From Variovorax sp. (GTDB taxonomy: Bacteria; Pseudomonadota; Gammaproteobacteria; Burkholderiales; Burkholderiaceae_C), in NCBI GenBank assembly GCA_017744935.1, contig JAGIAI010000017.1, forward strand, positions 38,676-102,675: a stretch of DNA of 64,000 nt, written 5' to 3'. Shown here one piece after another: positions 35,875 to 45,843 of the stretch. The notes under the pieces are model-generated. The model was given only the letters and a program-made list of their open reading frames with translations. It was not told where the DNA came from and ran no database searches. Positions within the stretch are counted from its first letter, which is position 1; each line of letters opens with the position of its first letter. The position numbers and the translations under genes are program-made.

Positions 35875-37200
35875 ATGAGCAGCTACCGCAACCAGCCCGA
35901 AGCGATCCGTGCACTGGTGCAGGACGACCGCGTGCACCGTGACGTCTACCTGAGCGACGAGCTTTTCGCGCTGGAACAGGAGCGCTTCTTCGCCAACACC
36001 TGGCTCTATGTCGGGCACACCAGCCAGGTGCCGAACGCCGGCGACTTCTACTCGCTCGATCTCGCGGGCCGGCCGGTGATGATGGTCCGGCAGGCCGACG
36101 GCAGTGTGCGCGTTCTCTACAACCGCTGCGCGCACAAGGGCGCGCGGCTGGTGTCGGACGAATGCGGCAACACCGGCAAGTTCTTCCGCTGCCCGTACCA
36201 CGCGTGGACCTACAAGCTCGACGGCGCGCCGCTCGCGATCCCGCTCAAGAGCGGCTACGAGGGCACGCGCCTCAAAGAATGTGAATCGGGCCGGGGTGTG
36301 AGCGAGCTGAAGCACGTCGCGGTCTATCGCGACTTCGTCTTCGCGCGCATCGCCGACGAAGGCCCGGAGTTTGGCGAGTACTTCGGCGAAGTGCTCGGCG
36401 CGATCGACAACATGGTCGACCGCTCGCCCGAAGGCAAGCTCACCGCGTCCGGCGGCGTGATGCGTAACATCATCCATTGCAACTGGAAGATGTACCTGGA
36501 GAACGTCAACGACACGGTGCATCCGATGTCGACGCACGAATCGGCCACGCAGGCGGCCGATGCGCTCTGGCAGGGCCGCGGGCCCGATGAACCCAAGCCG
36601 ATGGCGATGGAGCAGATCCTGCCCTTCGGCTCCGGCTACGACTTCTTCGACAAGATGGGCGGCCGGGTGTTCGCCAACGGGCACAGCGTGCTCGGCGTGA
36701 ACTTCAGCATCCATTCGAACTACGCGCAGCTGCCCGACTACGAAGCGGCGATGCGTGAAGCCCATGGCGACGAGCGTGCCATGGAGATCCTCCAGCGCTC
36801 GCCGCAGAACTCGGTCTTCTTTCCGAGCCTCTCGGTGAAAGGCTCGCCGCAGGCGATCCGCGTGATTCGACCGCTGTCGGCCAACCGCACGCTGATCGAA
36901 GCCTGGGCCTTCCGCGCCGCGGGTGCGCCCGATCTGCTCTTCGAACGTGCGATGAGCTACAACCGCCTCGTCTTCTCGCCGATGTCGATCGTGGCGCACG
37001 ACGATGTGCACCTGTTCGAGAGCATCCAGATCGGCTTGCACGCCGAAGGCAACGAGTGGGTGAGCCTGCATCGCAACTTCGACGCGGACGAACTGTCGCA
37101 ATCGTCGATTACCACCAACGGCACCAACGAGCTGCTCATGCGCAACCAGTTCCGCGCCTGGGCGAAGTTCATGACCGCGGGCATGGAGTCGCAACAATGA
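35875..37200 (+). CDS. Rieske dioxygenase alpha subunit, paralogue of the iadD-like gene
   Basis: 441 residues. Rieske ligands C85, H87, C106, H109 are spaced exactly as in the 25902-27215 protein, and the iron-site motif NDTVHPMSTH aligns with NDTMHPMVAH. Long stretches are identical (ALVQDDRVHRD, GNTGKFFRCPYHAWT), so the two alpha subunits are recent paralogues. No second reductase is encoded nearby, so both probably share the upstream reductase. Substrate is unknown; a related auxin or indole derivative is plausible. Confidence 0.86.
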   Translation: MSSYRNQPEAIRALVQDDRVHRDVYLSDELFALEQERFFANTWLYVGHTSQVPNAGDFYSLDLAGRPVMMVRQADGSVRVLYNRCAHKGARLVSDECGNTGKFFRCPYHAWTYKLDGAPLAIPLKSGYEGTRLKECESGRGVSELKHVAVYRDFVFARIADEGPEFGEYFGEVLGAIDNMVDRSPEGKLTASGGVMRNIIHCNWKMYLENVNDTVHPMSTHESATQAADALWQGRGPDEPKPMAMEQILPFGSGYDFFDKMGGRVFANGHSVLGVNFSIHSNYAQLPDYEAAMREAHGDERAMEILQRSPQNSVFFPSLSVKGSPQAIRVIRPLSANRTLIEAWAFRAAGAPDLLFERAMSYNRLVFSPMSIVAHDDVHLFESIQIGLHAEGNEWVSLHRNFDADELSQSSITTNGTNELLMRNQFRAWAKFMTAGMESQQ

Positions 37201-37667
37201 CCGATCCGCGCGACTTCATCGCGGAAGAAGCGGCGCTGCTCGATGCGGGCCGCTTCGACGAATGGCTCGCGCTCTTCGCGGAGGACGGGCGCTATTGGGT
37301 TCCCCTGCTCGGCGCAGCGCAGGCCGATCCGCTCTCGCACAACTCCATCGCCTACGAAGACCGGTTGCTGCTGCAGTTGCGCATCGACCGGCTCAAGAAC
37401 CCGCGCGCGCATTCGCAGCATCCGGCGAGCCATTGCCAGCATGTGCTGCAACGCTCGATCGTCGAGCGCGAGGACGCGGCGACGGGCGAGGTCGAGCTGC
37501 GCACCCCTTTCATCTATGTCGAGGCGCGAGGCGAAGAGCAGGTGATGCTCGCCGGCACCTATCGGCATCGCCTCGTTCGCGACGCGGCCGGCTGGTCCAT
37601 CCGCCTGAAGCGCGTCGATCTGCTCAATGCCGCGCGCGCGTTGCCGGCCATCCAGTTGTTCATCTGA
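37197..37667 (+). CDS. Rieske dioxygenase beta subunit, paralogue of the iadE-like gene
   Basis: 156 residues, starting in the stop of the alpha gene (ATGA). It matches the 27215-27700 protein, with EAALLDAGRFDEWLALFAEDGRYWVPLL near the start and a C-terminus ALPAIQLFI comparable to ALPAVQLFI. Structural partner of the preceding alpha subunit. Confidence 0.86.
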   Translation: MTDPRDFIAEEAALLDAGRFDEWLALFAEDGRYWVPLLGAAQADPLSHNSIAYEDRLLLQLRIDRLKNPRAHSQHPASHCQHVLQRSIVEREDAATGEVELRTPFIYVEARGEEQVMLAGTYRHRLVRDAAGWSIRLKRVDLLNAARALPAIQLFI

Positions 37668-37707
37668 GCAAGTCGCTCATCCATTTCCACCCACCAGGAG
37701 TCACGAC

Positions 37708-38865
37708 ATGAAGAGCTTGATGCAGACCTTGACGCGCACCGTGCTTGCAGCCGCGATGGGCGCCGGCCTCGCGATGACGGCATTCGCGGCCGATCTCAAG
37801 GTCGGCCTGAGCGTTTCGCTTTCCGGCCCGAACTCGTCGCTTGGCGTGCCGTATGCCAAGGGCATGCAGGCGGCGCTCGCGTACAAGCCGGAAGTCAACG
37901 GCCGCAAGATCCAACTCATCGTGCTCGACGACGGCTCCGACCCGACGACGGCAGGTCGCAATGCGCGCAAGCTGGTGGAAGAGGACAAGGTCGACGTGCT
38001 GATGGGCACGTCCGGCGTGCCCGCCGCGATCGCGATGGCGCAGGTCGGCCGCGATGCGAAGGTGCCGATGATCGGCCTCACGCCGATCCAGCTCGACCCG
38101 GCCGAGAACGCGTGGGTCTTCACCGTCGCGCAGCCGACGCAGCTCATGATCGATGCGGTCGTCCAGCGCATGAAGAAGGACGGCGTGAAGACGGTCGGCT
38201 ACATCGGCTTCTCGGATGCGTGGGGCGATCTTGTCTACAACGCGCTGATGAAGTCCGCGCCCGCAGCCGGCATCAAGGTGCTCGGCAACGAACGCTATGC
38301 ACGCTCGGACCAGTCCGTCACCGGCCAGATCCTCAAGCTGCTCGCGATGAAGCCCGATGCGGTGATGACCGGCGGCGCCGGCACGCCGGGCGCTTTGCCG
38401 TTCCTGGCCCTCAACGAGCGCGGCTTCAAGGGCCCGGTGTATGGCCAGCACGGCCTGATCAACCCCGACTTCGTGCGCGTCGTCGGCGCGGCGGGGCAGG
38501 GCGCGCTGATGCCCACCGGCCCGGTGATCGTCGCGGAGCAACTTCCCGCCGAGTACCCGACCAAGAAGATCGCGATGGACTTCCGCGCCATCTTCCAGAA
38601 GGTCAACAACGCGCCGACCAGCGACGCCTTCTCGGCCTATTCGTTCGACGGCTGGCTGGTGTTCACCGATGCGGCTGCGCGCGCCAAGGGCGAGCCGGGC
38701 ACTCCGGAGTTCCGCCAGTCGCTGCGTGACGCGATCGCGAGCACGAAGGAAGTCGTCGGCACGCACGGCGTCTACAACTTCAAGCCGGGCGATCTCTACG
38801 GCGTTGACGAGCGCGCACGCGTGATCGTGAAGCTCGAGAACGGCCAGTGGAAGCTGGCCCCGTAA
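37708..38865 (+). CDS. ABC transporter substrate-binding protein, branched-chain amino acid type (copy 3)
   Basis: 385 residues from ATG 37708 with CCACCAGGAGT before it. Signal peptide of about 27 residues (TAFA|AD). The mature protein starts ADLKVGLSVSLSGPNSSLGVP and aligns with copies 1 and 2. Other features are shared too, such as VGYIGFSDAWGDLVY and the ending NGQWKLAP. It lies just before the transporter membrane and ATPase genes, from which a repeat separates it. Confidence 0.86.
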   Translation: MKSLMQTLTRTVLAAAMGAGLAMTAFAADLKVGLSVSLSGPNSSLGVPYAKGMQAALAYKPEVNGRKIQLIVLDDGSDPTTAGRNARKLVEEDKVDVLMGTSGVPAAIAMAQVGRDAKVPMIGLTPIQLDPAENAWVFTVAQPTQLMIDAVVQRMKKDGVKTVGYIGFSDAWGDLVYNALMKSAPAAGIKVLGNERYARSDQSVTGQILKLLAMKPDAVMTGGAGTPGALPFLALNERGFKGPVYGQHGLINPDFVRVVGAAGQGALMPTGPVIVAEQLPAEYPTKKIAMDFRAIFQKVNNAPTSDAFSAYSFDGWLVFTDAAARAKGEPGTPEFRQSLRDAIASTKEVVGTHGVYNFKPGDLYGVDERARVIVKLENGQWKLAP

Positions 38866-38875
38866 ATATGGCCCA

Positions 38876-38957
38876 CCCCCAGGCTTGCCCACTTCGTGTG
38901 GCCGCCAACCCCCTTCGAGGGGGCGCCGCCAGCGGCCCGGCGAAGCCGGTTCCGCGG
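38876..38957 (+). repeat. short palindromic repeat, copy 3
   Basis: 82 bp: CCCCCAGGCTTGCCCACTTC, a CCCCCTTCGAGGGGG palindrome, and CCGGCGAAGCCGG followed by TTCCGCGG. Same orientation as copy 2. It lies between the third binding protein and the permease gene. Confidence 0.87.
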
Positions 38958-39016
38958 CGGCCCGCGACTGAAAGCGCTTGCCGGATGGGCTTCTATCAAT
39001 CGAGAGGAAATTTGCA

Positions 39017-40072
39017 ATGACATGGGACGTGGCGCTCATCCTGGGCATCGACGGACTCGCCAATGGCGCGGTCTATCTGCTCGCGGGACTGGGGCTGGTA
39101 CTGATCTTTTCCGTCACGCGGGTGGTGTTCGTGCCGTTCGGCGATATCGCCGCCTTCGCGGCGTTGACGCTGGCGGCTTTTGAAACCAACCGCCTGCCGC
39201 CCACCATCGGCCTGGTTGCTGTGCTGGCCGTGATTGCAACGCTGACCGAGATCGGCAGCCTCATCCGCAAGGGTGAAGCCGCCGCGATTCCGAAGGCGGT
39301 CCTCGCCTGGGGTGTGCTTCCGCTGGTGCCATGCGCGCTGGCATGGGCCGCGTCGCGCGCCGGTGCGCCGGCCGCGGTGAACATCGTCGTGACGGTGTTG
39401 CTCGTGGTGCCGATCGCACCGCTGCTGGCGCGCATCGTGTTCCAGCCGATCGCCGACGCCTCCGTGCTGGTGCTGCTGATCGTCTCGCTGGCGCTGCACT
39501 TCCTGCTGTCGGGCCTCGGCCTGCTGTTCTTCGGGCCGGAAGGCTCGCGTACCCAGCCGCTGGCAAGCGGCACCATCCCTCTCGGCGAAGGATTCACGGT
39601 GAGCGGTCAGATCGTGCTGATGGTCGCCTCGGCCATCGTGCTGAGCGGCCTGTTCTTCCTGGTGTTCGAACGCACAGTGGCCGGCAAGGCACTGCGCGCG
39701 ACCGCGGTCAACCGCGTCGGCGCACGACTGGTCGGCATCCGGCCGGCACGCACCGCACTGCTGGCCTATGGCAGCGCATCGCTGCTGGCGGGGCTCATCG
39801 GCGTGCTGATCGCGCCGGTGACCACCATGTATTACGACTCGGGCTTCATCATCGGCCTGAAGGCTTTCGTGGCCGCGATCATCGGCGGCCTCGTCAGCTA
39901 TCCGATGACGGCGGTCGGTGCGCTCGCGGTGGGCGTCGTCGAGAGCTTCGCGTCGTTCTGGAGCGGCGCGTTGAAGGACGTGATCGTGTTCAGCCTGCTG
40001 ATACCGGTGCTGATGCTGAGGTCGTTCCTCAGCGTGCACTCCGAAGAGGAAGAAGACGAGGTGGAGCAATGA
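39017..40072 (+). CDS. branched-chain-type ABC transporter permease (LivH-like)
   Basis: 351 residues from ATG 39017 with GAGAGGAAA before it. Eight or more hydrophobic segments. Family features are GLANGAVYLLAGLGLVLIFSVTRVV at the start, and AVNRVGARLVGIRP then AFVAAIIGGLVSYPMTAVG. It is about 60 residues longer than LivH, the excess being a hydrophobic stretch around residues 95-150. Ends in the acidic tail EEEEDEVEQ. Next gene overlaps by 4 bp. Confidence 0.87.
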   Translation: MTWDVALILGIDGLANGAVYLLAGLGLVLIFSVTRVVFVPFGDIAAFAALTLAAFETNRLPPTIGLVAVLAVIATLTEIGSLIRKGEAAAIPKAVLAWGVLPLVPCALAWAASRAGAPAAVNIVVTVLLVVPIAPLLARIVFQPIADASVLVLLIVSLALHFLLSGLGLLFFGPEGSRTQPLASGTIPLGEGFTVSGQIVLMVASAIVLSGLFFLVFERTVAGKALRATAVNRVGARLVGIRPARTALLAYGSASLLAGLIGVLIAPVTTMYYDSGFIIGLKAFVAAIIGGLVSYPMTAVGALAVGVVESFASFWSGALKDVIVFSLLIPVLMLRSFLSVHSEEEEDEVEQ

Positions 40073-41934
40073 GCCAGACCATCGGAAGACAGGACGAGGC
40101 GGCGCTCGCACTCGGCGCAAAGGCGGCCGTGTCGCATGCCTCCGCGGCCAAGGGTGGCGGATTGAACTCGCGCAGGCTCTGGATCGGCGTGCTGATCGTC
40201 GCGCTGGCGCTTGCGCCGATGGTGGCGGGCAACTTCACTGTTTCGCTGCTCAACGACATCGGCATCGGCGCGCTGGTCGCACTCGGCCTCGTGCTGCTCA
40301 CCGGCATCGGTGGTGCGACTTCGTTTGGGCAGGCGGCCTTCGTCGGCATCGCGGCCTATGCAACCGCGTGGCTGACCACGACGCAGGGCATGTCGCCGTG
40401 GATCGGCCTCGTGTTCGCGCTCGCGCTGACCGGTATTTCTGCACTCGCGATCGGCCTGCTCACGCTGCGGCTCGGCGGGCACTTCCTGCCGCTTTCCACC
40501 ATTGCATGGGGGCTGTCGATCGCGATGCTGTTCGGCAACGTCGATGCGCTGGGCCGTCACACCGGTTTGTCGAACATTCCGCCGCTCACGATCGCCGGCT
40601 TCTCGCTGGCGGAACCGCGCTCGATCTACTACCTGATCTGGGTGATCGTCGGCCTGGCCTTCCTCTTCAGCAACAACCTGCTGCAGTCGCGCCCCGGACG
40701 CGCGATCCGCAGCCTGCGCGGCGGCTCGATCCTGCTCGCGAGCGTGGGTGAGGATGCCTACCGCGTGCGGCTCTCGCTGTTCGTCACTGCGGCGCTCTAC
40801 GCGGGCCTCGCGGGCTGGCTCTATGCGCACATGAACCGCTTCGTGAGCCCGTCGCCCTTTGACGTGCGCGCGAGCATCGAATACCTGCTGATGGCGGTTG
40901 CGGGGGGACTTGGCCAACTCGCTGGCGCGCTGGTGGGCGCCGGCATCGTGCTGGTGATGAAGAACGTCTTGCAGGACGTGCTGCCGCTGCTCACGCAGCG
41001 CGCCGGCCAGCTCGAAGCGGTGGCGTTCGCGACGCTGTTCATCCTGCTGCTGCACTTTGCGCGCGGTGGCGTGATGGGTTTCGTTCGGCGCTTCACGCGC
41101 GGACGCTTCGCCGCGCCGACGCGCGTGGCTTCGGGCCCGGTCGAACCGCTGCCGCATCGCACGCTGCCGCAACGCGGTACGCCAATCCTGTCGGTGAATG
41201 GCGCGGTCAAGCGCTTCGGCGGCCTCGTCGCGGTCAACGAGGTGAGCTTCGACGTCAATGCCGGCGAGATCCTCGGCCTGATCGGGCCGAACGGCGCGGG
41301 CAAGTCGACCATGTTCAACCTGCTGACCTGCACGCTGCCGATGACGGCGGGGCAGGTGCGCTTCCTCGGCCACGACATCGCAGGCATGCCGCAGCGCAAG
41401 GTGGCGCGGCTCGGTCTTGCGCGCACCTTCCAGCACGTCAAGCTGCGCCCGCACATGACGCTGCTCGACAACGTCGCGCTCGGTGCGCACTCGCGGACCC
41501 GCTCGGGGCTGCTCAAGGCAGGCCTGCGGCTGGATCGCACGGAAGAGCAGCAGATCCTCCAGGAAGCGCAACGCCAGCTCGATCGCATCGGTCTCGGCGA
41601 CCGGGCGCACGAACTCGCAGGCAGCCTGCCGCTGGGCACCCAGCGCATTCTGGAAATCGCACGTGCACTCGCAGCCGACCCGGTGCTGCTGGTGCTCGAC
41701 GAACCCGCGGCCGGCCTGCGCCGCAAGGAAAAGATGGCGCTCGGCGACTTGCTGCGCAAGCTGCGTGAGGAAGGCGTAACCATCCTCATCGTCGAGCACG
41801 ACATGGACTTCGTGATGAAACTGGTTGATCGGTTGGTGGTGATGAACTTCGGCTCCAAGCTGGTGGAAGGCGTGCCCGCTGCGGTGCGCGCGGATGAGCG
41901 TGTGCAGGCCGCCTACCTCGGGAGCGTCGTATGA
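40069..41934 (+). CDS. fused ABC transporter permease and ATPase (LivM-LivG)
   Basis: 621 residues. Residues about 1-345 are a LivM-like permease ([20 protein letters not shown]), and about 372-621 are a LivG-like ATPase. Walker A GPNGAGKS begins near 406. The ABC signature is atypical, [16 protein letters not shown] where LPYGQQR is usual. Walker B is [12 protein letters not shown]. The two functions are encoded separately in the classical liv systems, so this is a true fusion with no stop or frame change between halves. It starts in the stop of the LivH gene. Confidence 0.88.
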   Translation: MSQTIGRQDEAALALGAKAAVSHASAAKGGGLNSRRLWIGVLIVALALAPMVAGNFTVSLLNDIGIGALVALGLVLLTGIGGATSFGQAAFVGIAAYATAWLTTTQGMSPWIGLVFALALTGISALAIGLLTLRLGGHFLPLSTIAWGLSIAMLFGNVDALGRHTGLSNIPPLTIAGFSLAEPRSIYYLIWVIVGLAFLFSNNLLQSRPGRAIRSLRGGSILLASVGEDAYRVRLSLFVTAALYAGLAGWLYAHMNRFVSPSPFDVRASIEYLLMAVAGGLGQLAGALVGAGIVLVMKNVLQDVLPLLTQRAGQLEAVAFATLFILLLHFARGGVMGFVRRFTRGRFAAPTRVASGPVEPLPHRTLPQRGTPILSVNGAVKRFGGLVAVNEVSFDVNAGEILGLIGPNGAGKSTMFNLLTCTLPMTAGQVRFLGHDIAGMPQRKVARLGLARTFQHVKLRPHMTLLDNVALGAHSRTRSGLLKAGLRLDRTEEQQILQEAQRQLDRIGLGDRAHELAGSLPLGTQRILEIARALAADPVLLVLDEPAAGLRRKEKMALGDLLRKLREEGVTILIVEHDMDFVMKLVDRLVVMNFGSKLVEGVPAAVRADERVQAAYLGSVV

Positions 41935-42662
41935 CCGCAATGCTGGAAATTGGCGACCTGCATGTTTCCTATGGGCAAGTGGATGCGGTTCGCGGCGTAT
42001 CGCTCAAGCTCGACAAGGGGCAGATCATCTCGGTCATCGGCCCCAATGGCGCGGGCAAGACCACGCTGCTCGCCGCTGCGATGGGCCTGCTGCCATGCAA
42101 GGGCGTGCTTCGCTTCGAGGGTGAAGACCTGCATGGGCTCGACGTCGAAGCGCGCGTGGAGCGGGGGCTTTGCCTCGTGCCCGAGAAGCGCGAACTCTTC
42201 GGCGAACTCACCGTGCTCGACAACCTGCAGCTCGGTGCGTATTCGAGGCGCCTCAGCAGCGAGGCCATGAAGCGCCGCCTCCAATTCGTCTACGACCGCT
42301 TCCCGCGCCTGGCCGAACGGCGTTCGCAGCGGTCCGACACGCTCTCGGGTGGCGAGCGCCAGATGCTCGCGGTGGGTCGTGCGCTGATGTCCGAGCCGCG
42401 CCTCCTGATGCTCGACGAACCCAGCCTGGGCCTCGCGCCGCTGATCGTGCGCGACATCCTCACCATCGTGCGCAAGTTGCGCGACGACGGCGTGTCGATC
42501 CTGCTGGTGGAGCAGAACGCGCGCGCCGCGCTCGAAAGCTCCGATCACGGCTACGTGCTCGAAACCGGCGAGATCGCACTCTCCGGCCCCTCGGCGCAAC
42601 TGGAAAGCGACCCGCGCGTGCAGGCCACCTACCTGGGTGGAGGCACCCACGATGACGACTGA
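41931..42662 (+). CDS. ABC transporter ATP-binding protein (LivF-like)
   Basis: 243 residues. Walker [10 protein letters not shown], signature [15 protein letters not shown], Walker [14 protein letters not shown], and switch histidine replaced in the usual LivF manner (LVEQNAR). It pairs with the LivG half of the preceding fusion. Starts 4 bp before the fusion stop and overlaps the following ligase gene by 11 bp. Confidence 0.92.
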   Translation: MTAMLEIGDLHVSYGQVDAVRGVSLKLDKGQIISVIGPNGAGKTTLLAAAMGLLPCKGVLRFEGEDLHGLDVEARVERGLCLVPEKRELFGELTVLDNLQLGAYSRRLSSEAMKRRLQFVYDRFPRLAERRSQRSDTLSGGERQMLAVGRALMSEPRLLMLDEPSLGLAPLIVRDILTIVRKLRDDGVSILLVEQNARAALESSDHGYVLETGEIALSGPSAQLESDPRVQATYLGGGTHDDD

Positions 42663-44244
42663 ACCCCGCGCGCTGCCACCGGCGCAGCGCACGCTCCCCG
42701 CCATGCTGGAGCGGCAGACCGCGCTTTTCGCGGGTCGCCAGCTGTTGAAGATCGCGGGGCGCGAGTGGTCGCATGAAGATGCCGCGGCCGCCGCTTCCAC
42801 GCGAGGCGGTGCGCTCATGCAGGCCGGCGTTGCGCGCGGCGACCGTGTCGCGCTGATGTGCGGCAACCGCATCGAGTTCCTCGAAGTGTTTCTCGGCGCG
42901 GCCTGGATGGGTGCCGCAACGGTGCCGATCAACACGGCATCGATGGGGCCGCAGATCGAATACTTCCTCGCCAACAGCGAAGCGAAACTGCTGGTCATCG
43001 AAGCCGAATTTCTCGAACGCCTGAACACCGCTGATCTCGCGCGCACCCAATTGCGCGAAGTCTGGGTGATAGGCGATTCGTCCACTGCCTGCCAGGCACC
43101 TTCGACGGTTCGCGTCTCACGCTATCCAGAGGCTTCCGAAGCGGCCCCCCCGGCAGACGTGAAGCCTGGCGATCCGATCGCAATCCTTTACACCTCCGGC
43201 ACCACCGGCCCTGCGAAGGGCGTGATGTGCCCGCATGCACAGTACTTCTGGTGGGGCGTCAATAGCGCCGAAGTGCTCGGCGTCGGCCGCGAGGACGTGC
43301 TGTGCACCACGCTGCCGCTGTTCCACATCAACGCGCTCAACACCTTCGCGCAGGCCGCGGTGACGGGCTGCGAAGTGGTGTTCGAAACGCGCTTCTCCGC
43401 CTCCGGTTTCTGGCCCTCGATGCGCGCCAGCGGCGCCACTGTCGTCTATCTGCTCGGTGCGATGGTGCCGATCCTGCTCGCGCAGCCAGAGAACGGCGGC
43501 GAGCGCGATCACCGCGTCCGCATCGGCCTCGGGCCTGGCGTGCCTGCGGCTGCCGGCAAGGCCTTCTTCGAGCGCACCGGTGTGAAGCTACTTGAAGGCT
43601 ACGGCTCCACCGAAACCAACTTCGTGATCGCGACCGCACCCGATTCGCCGCGCGGCGGCGTGATGGGATGGGCGCGCCAGGGCTTCCAGGCACGCGTCGC
43701 GGATGACGACGATGTCGAAGTCGCTCCGGGCGAGGCGGGCGAACTGCTGCTTCGCGCGGACGAGCCCTATGCCTTCGCGAGCGGCTACTTCAACATGCCC
43801 GAAAAAACCATCGAGACCTGGCGCAACCTCTGGTTCCACACCGGCGACCGCGTGATCCGCGAGGCCGACGGCGCATTCCGCTTCGTCGATCGCATCAAGG
43901 ACGCGATCCGTCGGCGTGGCGAGAACATCTCGTCGTTCGAAGTCGAGCAGGTTCTGCTGAGCCACCCGTCGGTCGCGTCATGCGCGGTCTACCCGGTGCG
44001 ATCCGAACTGGCGGAAGACGAAGTGATGGCCGCGCTCGTCGCCCGAGTGGACTGCCGCATCGACTTCGCCGAACTCGCGGGCTTCTGCGAGGCGCGACTG
44101 CCGTACTTCGCGGTGCCGCGCTACATCGACCTGATGGACGATCTGCCGCGCACCGAGAACGGCAAGGTCCAGAAGTACAAGCTGCGCGAGCGCGGCGTCA
44201 GCGAATCCACCTGGGACCGGCGGCCCGCCGGGCGGGGCAGGTAA
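42652..44244 (+). CDS. acyl-CoA synthetase (AMP-forming), second copy
   Basis: 530 residues from ATG 42652, overlapping the LivF end. ANL motifs: [14 protein letters not shown] near 179, [11 protein letters not shown] in the middle, [24 protein letters not shown] near 408, and late lysine in [14 protein letters not shown]. Not a close copy of the 27708 ligase. It may activate the substrate of the second dioxygenase branch, or anthranilate. Just downstream is an SDR. Confidence 0.86.
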   Translation: MTTEPRALPPAQRTLPAMLERQTALFAGRQLLKIAGREWSHEDAAAAASTRGGALMQAGVARGDRVALMCGNRIEFLEVFLGAAWMGAATVPINTASMGPQIEYFLANSEAKLLVIEAEFLERLNTADLARTQLREVWVIGDSSTACQAPSTVRVSRYPEASEAAPPADVKPGDPIAILYTSGTTGPAKGVMCPHAQYFWWGVNSAEVLGVGREDVLCTTLPLFHINALNTFAQAAVTGCEVVFETRFSASGFWPSMRASGATVVYLLGAMVPILLAQPENGGERDHRVRIGLGPGVPAAAGKAFFERTGVKLLEGYGSTETNFVIATAPDSPRGGVMGWARQGFQARVADDDDVEVAPGEAGELLLRADEPYAFASGYFNMPEKTIETWRNLWFHTGDRVIREADGAFRFVDRIKDAIRRRGENISSFEVEQVLLSHPSVASCAVYPVRSELAEDEVMAALVARVDCRIDFAELAGFCEARLPYFAVPRYIDLMDDLPRTENGKVQKYKLRERGVSESTWDRRPAGRGR

Positions 44245-44248
44245 GGCG

Positions 44249-44998
44249 ATGTTCTCGCTGTCCGGTCAGGCTGCTTTCGTGACGGGCGCGGGCCGGGGCC
44301 TTGGCGAAGCCATTGCGCGTGGGCTGGGTGAAGCGGGCGCGCGCGTTGTGCTGGCCGATATCGACGTCGAAGCGGTGCAGACGGTCGCCACGGCAATGCA
44401 GTCGGAAGGCCACGAATGCGTCCCGATGCCGCTCGACGTGCGAGACGAAGCCGCTTTCGCCCGATGCTTCGATGCGGCCGTGCAGCGCTTCGGCGCGATC
44501 GACGTGATGGTGAACAACGCCGCGCTCACGCCGTCGACTTTGCTGTGGGACATCGGCGCCGACGAGTGGGACAACGTGATGGCGATCAACCTGCGTGGCA
44601 GCTTCTTCGGCTGCCGCATTGCCGGCCGCCACATGCGGGCGCGCAAATCGGGGCGGATCGTCAATCTGTCCTCCATGGCGGGCCAGCAGGCGAGCACCGC
44701 GACCGGCGCGCACTACGCGGCTTCGAAGGCAGCCTTGCTCGCCTTGACGCGCTCCTTCGCCCAGGAACTGGCGCCAAGCGGCGTCACGGTCAACGCGATC
44801 GCGCCGGCCGCCATCCGCAGCCCGGTGCTCGACGCGATGGATGAATCGCGCCAGCGCGCATTGCAGGCCACGATTCCGCTGCGCCGCTTCGGCGAAGGGC
44901 GCGAGGTTGCGGCGGCGGTGGTCTATCTGGCGTCGGAAGCGGGTGCCTTCACGACCGGTGCGACCCTCGATCTCAACGGCGGGCGCTTCATGCGCTGA
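44249..44998 (+). CDS. short-chain dehydrogenase/reductase
   Basis: 249 residues. Intact SDR motifs: TGAGRGLGEA, NNAA, catalytic Ser in NLSSMAG and YAASK. GDxxxDV-like cofactor choice suggests NAD (the acidic residue in LADIDV at the second beta strand). It follows the ligase by 4 bp. Substrate unknown; a 3-hydroxyacyl-CoA or hydroxy-indole intermediate is possible. Confidence 0.85.
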   Translation: MFSLSGQAAFVTGAGRGLGEAIARGLGEAGARVVLADIDVEAVQTVATAMQSEGHECVPMPLDVRDEAAFARCFDAAVQRFGAIDVMVNNAALTPSTLLWDIGADEWDNVMAINLRGSFFGCRIAGRHMRARKSGRIVNLSSMAGQQASTATGAHYAASKAALLALTRSFAQELAPSGVTVNAIAPAAIRSPVLDAMDESRQRALQATIPLRRFGEGREVAAAVVYLASEAGAFTTGATLDLNGGRFMR

Positions 44999-45030
44999 AG
45001 TGTTTGAACCCGCTCCGGAGCCCCAAGCAG

Positions 45031-45052
45031 TAGAATTGATTTAGTTGTCAAT
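45031..45052 (+). promoter_or_regulatory. candidate promoter and MarR operator before the SDR-MarR-thioesterase operon
   Basis: TAGAAT (45031-45036) is a possible -10. It is overlapped by ATTGA-N8-TCAAT (45035-45052), an inverted repeat positioned over the expected start site. TTGTCAAT-type half-sites are common in MarR operators. The operon downstream encodes a MarR protein, so autoregulation is plausible. Confidence 0.45.
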
Positions 45053-45066
45053 CTTTTAGGTACGCC

Positions 45067-45843
45067 ATGAACACTGCCCTCCAAGGTCGTCACGCCGTCG
45101 TCACCGGAGCCGCGCGCGGCATCGGTGCGGAGATCGCGAGAACGCTCGCCGCTGAAGGTGCGCGCGTCAGCCTCATCGGACGCGACCGCGCTGCCCTGGA
45201 GAAGGTGCAGGAGGAACTGGCGGGCAGCGGCCACGCGGTCGCCGCCGCCGATGTGAGTGACGAAGCCTCGGTGCGCGCCGCCTTCGAAGCGCTTCGCGCG
45301 GCTTCGGGGCCGGTTTCCATCCTCGTCAACAACGCGGGGCGGGCCGAGAGCGCGCCCTTCCTCAAGACATCCCTCGATCTCTGGCAGCGCATGCTGGCGG
45401 TCAATCTCACCGGTAGCTTTCTCTGCGCACAGGCCGCGCTGCCCGACATGCTGGATGCGGGTTGGGGCCGCATCGTCAACATCGCGAGCACCGCGGGGCA
45501 GAAGGGCTATGCCTATGTCGCGGCCTACACCGCAGCCAAGCATGGCGTGATCGGCCTCACGCGCTCGCTCGCGCTTGAAGTGGCCCGCAAGGGCATCACC
45601 GTCAATGCCGTGTGCCCGGGCTACACGGAAACCGACATCCTGCGCAACAGCGTCGCCAACGTGGTCGGCAAGACCGGCCGCAGCGAAGCCGACGCTCTGG
45701 CGGAATTCGCTGCCGTCAATCCGCAGCGCCGCATCGTGCAGCCGGCCGAAGTGGCCGATGCGGTGCGCTGGCTGTGCGGAGAGGGCGCGGCCTCGATGAA
45801 TGGACAATCGATCTCCGTTTCGGGAGGAGAAGTCACACCATGA
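45067..45843 (+). CDS. short-chain dehydrogenase/reductase
   Basis: 258 residues. Intact [28 protein letters not shown] with the catalytic Ser, YTAAK. Resembles 3-hydroxyacyl-CoA/acetoacetyl-CoA-type dehydrogenases of aromatic catabolism. First gene of a separate transcription unit with its own promoter region; the MarR gene starts within its stop codon (ATGA). Confidence 0.86.
   Translation: MNTALQGRHAVVTGAARGIGAEIARTLAAEGARVSLIGRDRAALEKVQEELAGSGHAVAAADVSDEASVRAAFEALRAASGPVSILVNNAGRAESAPFLKTSLDLWQRMLAVNLTGSFLCAQAALPDMLDAGWGRIVNIASTAGQKGYAYVAAYTAAKHGVIGLTRSLALEVARKGITVNAVCPGYTETDILRNSVANVVGKTGRSEADALAEFAAVNPQRRIVQPAEVADAVRWLCGEGAASMNGQSISVSGGEVTP

Noticed and set aside
35293..37197. 634-codon minus-strand frame opposite the second dioxygenase.
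   Set aside because: Antisense shadow of two clear genes.
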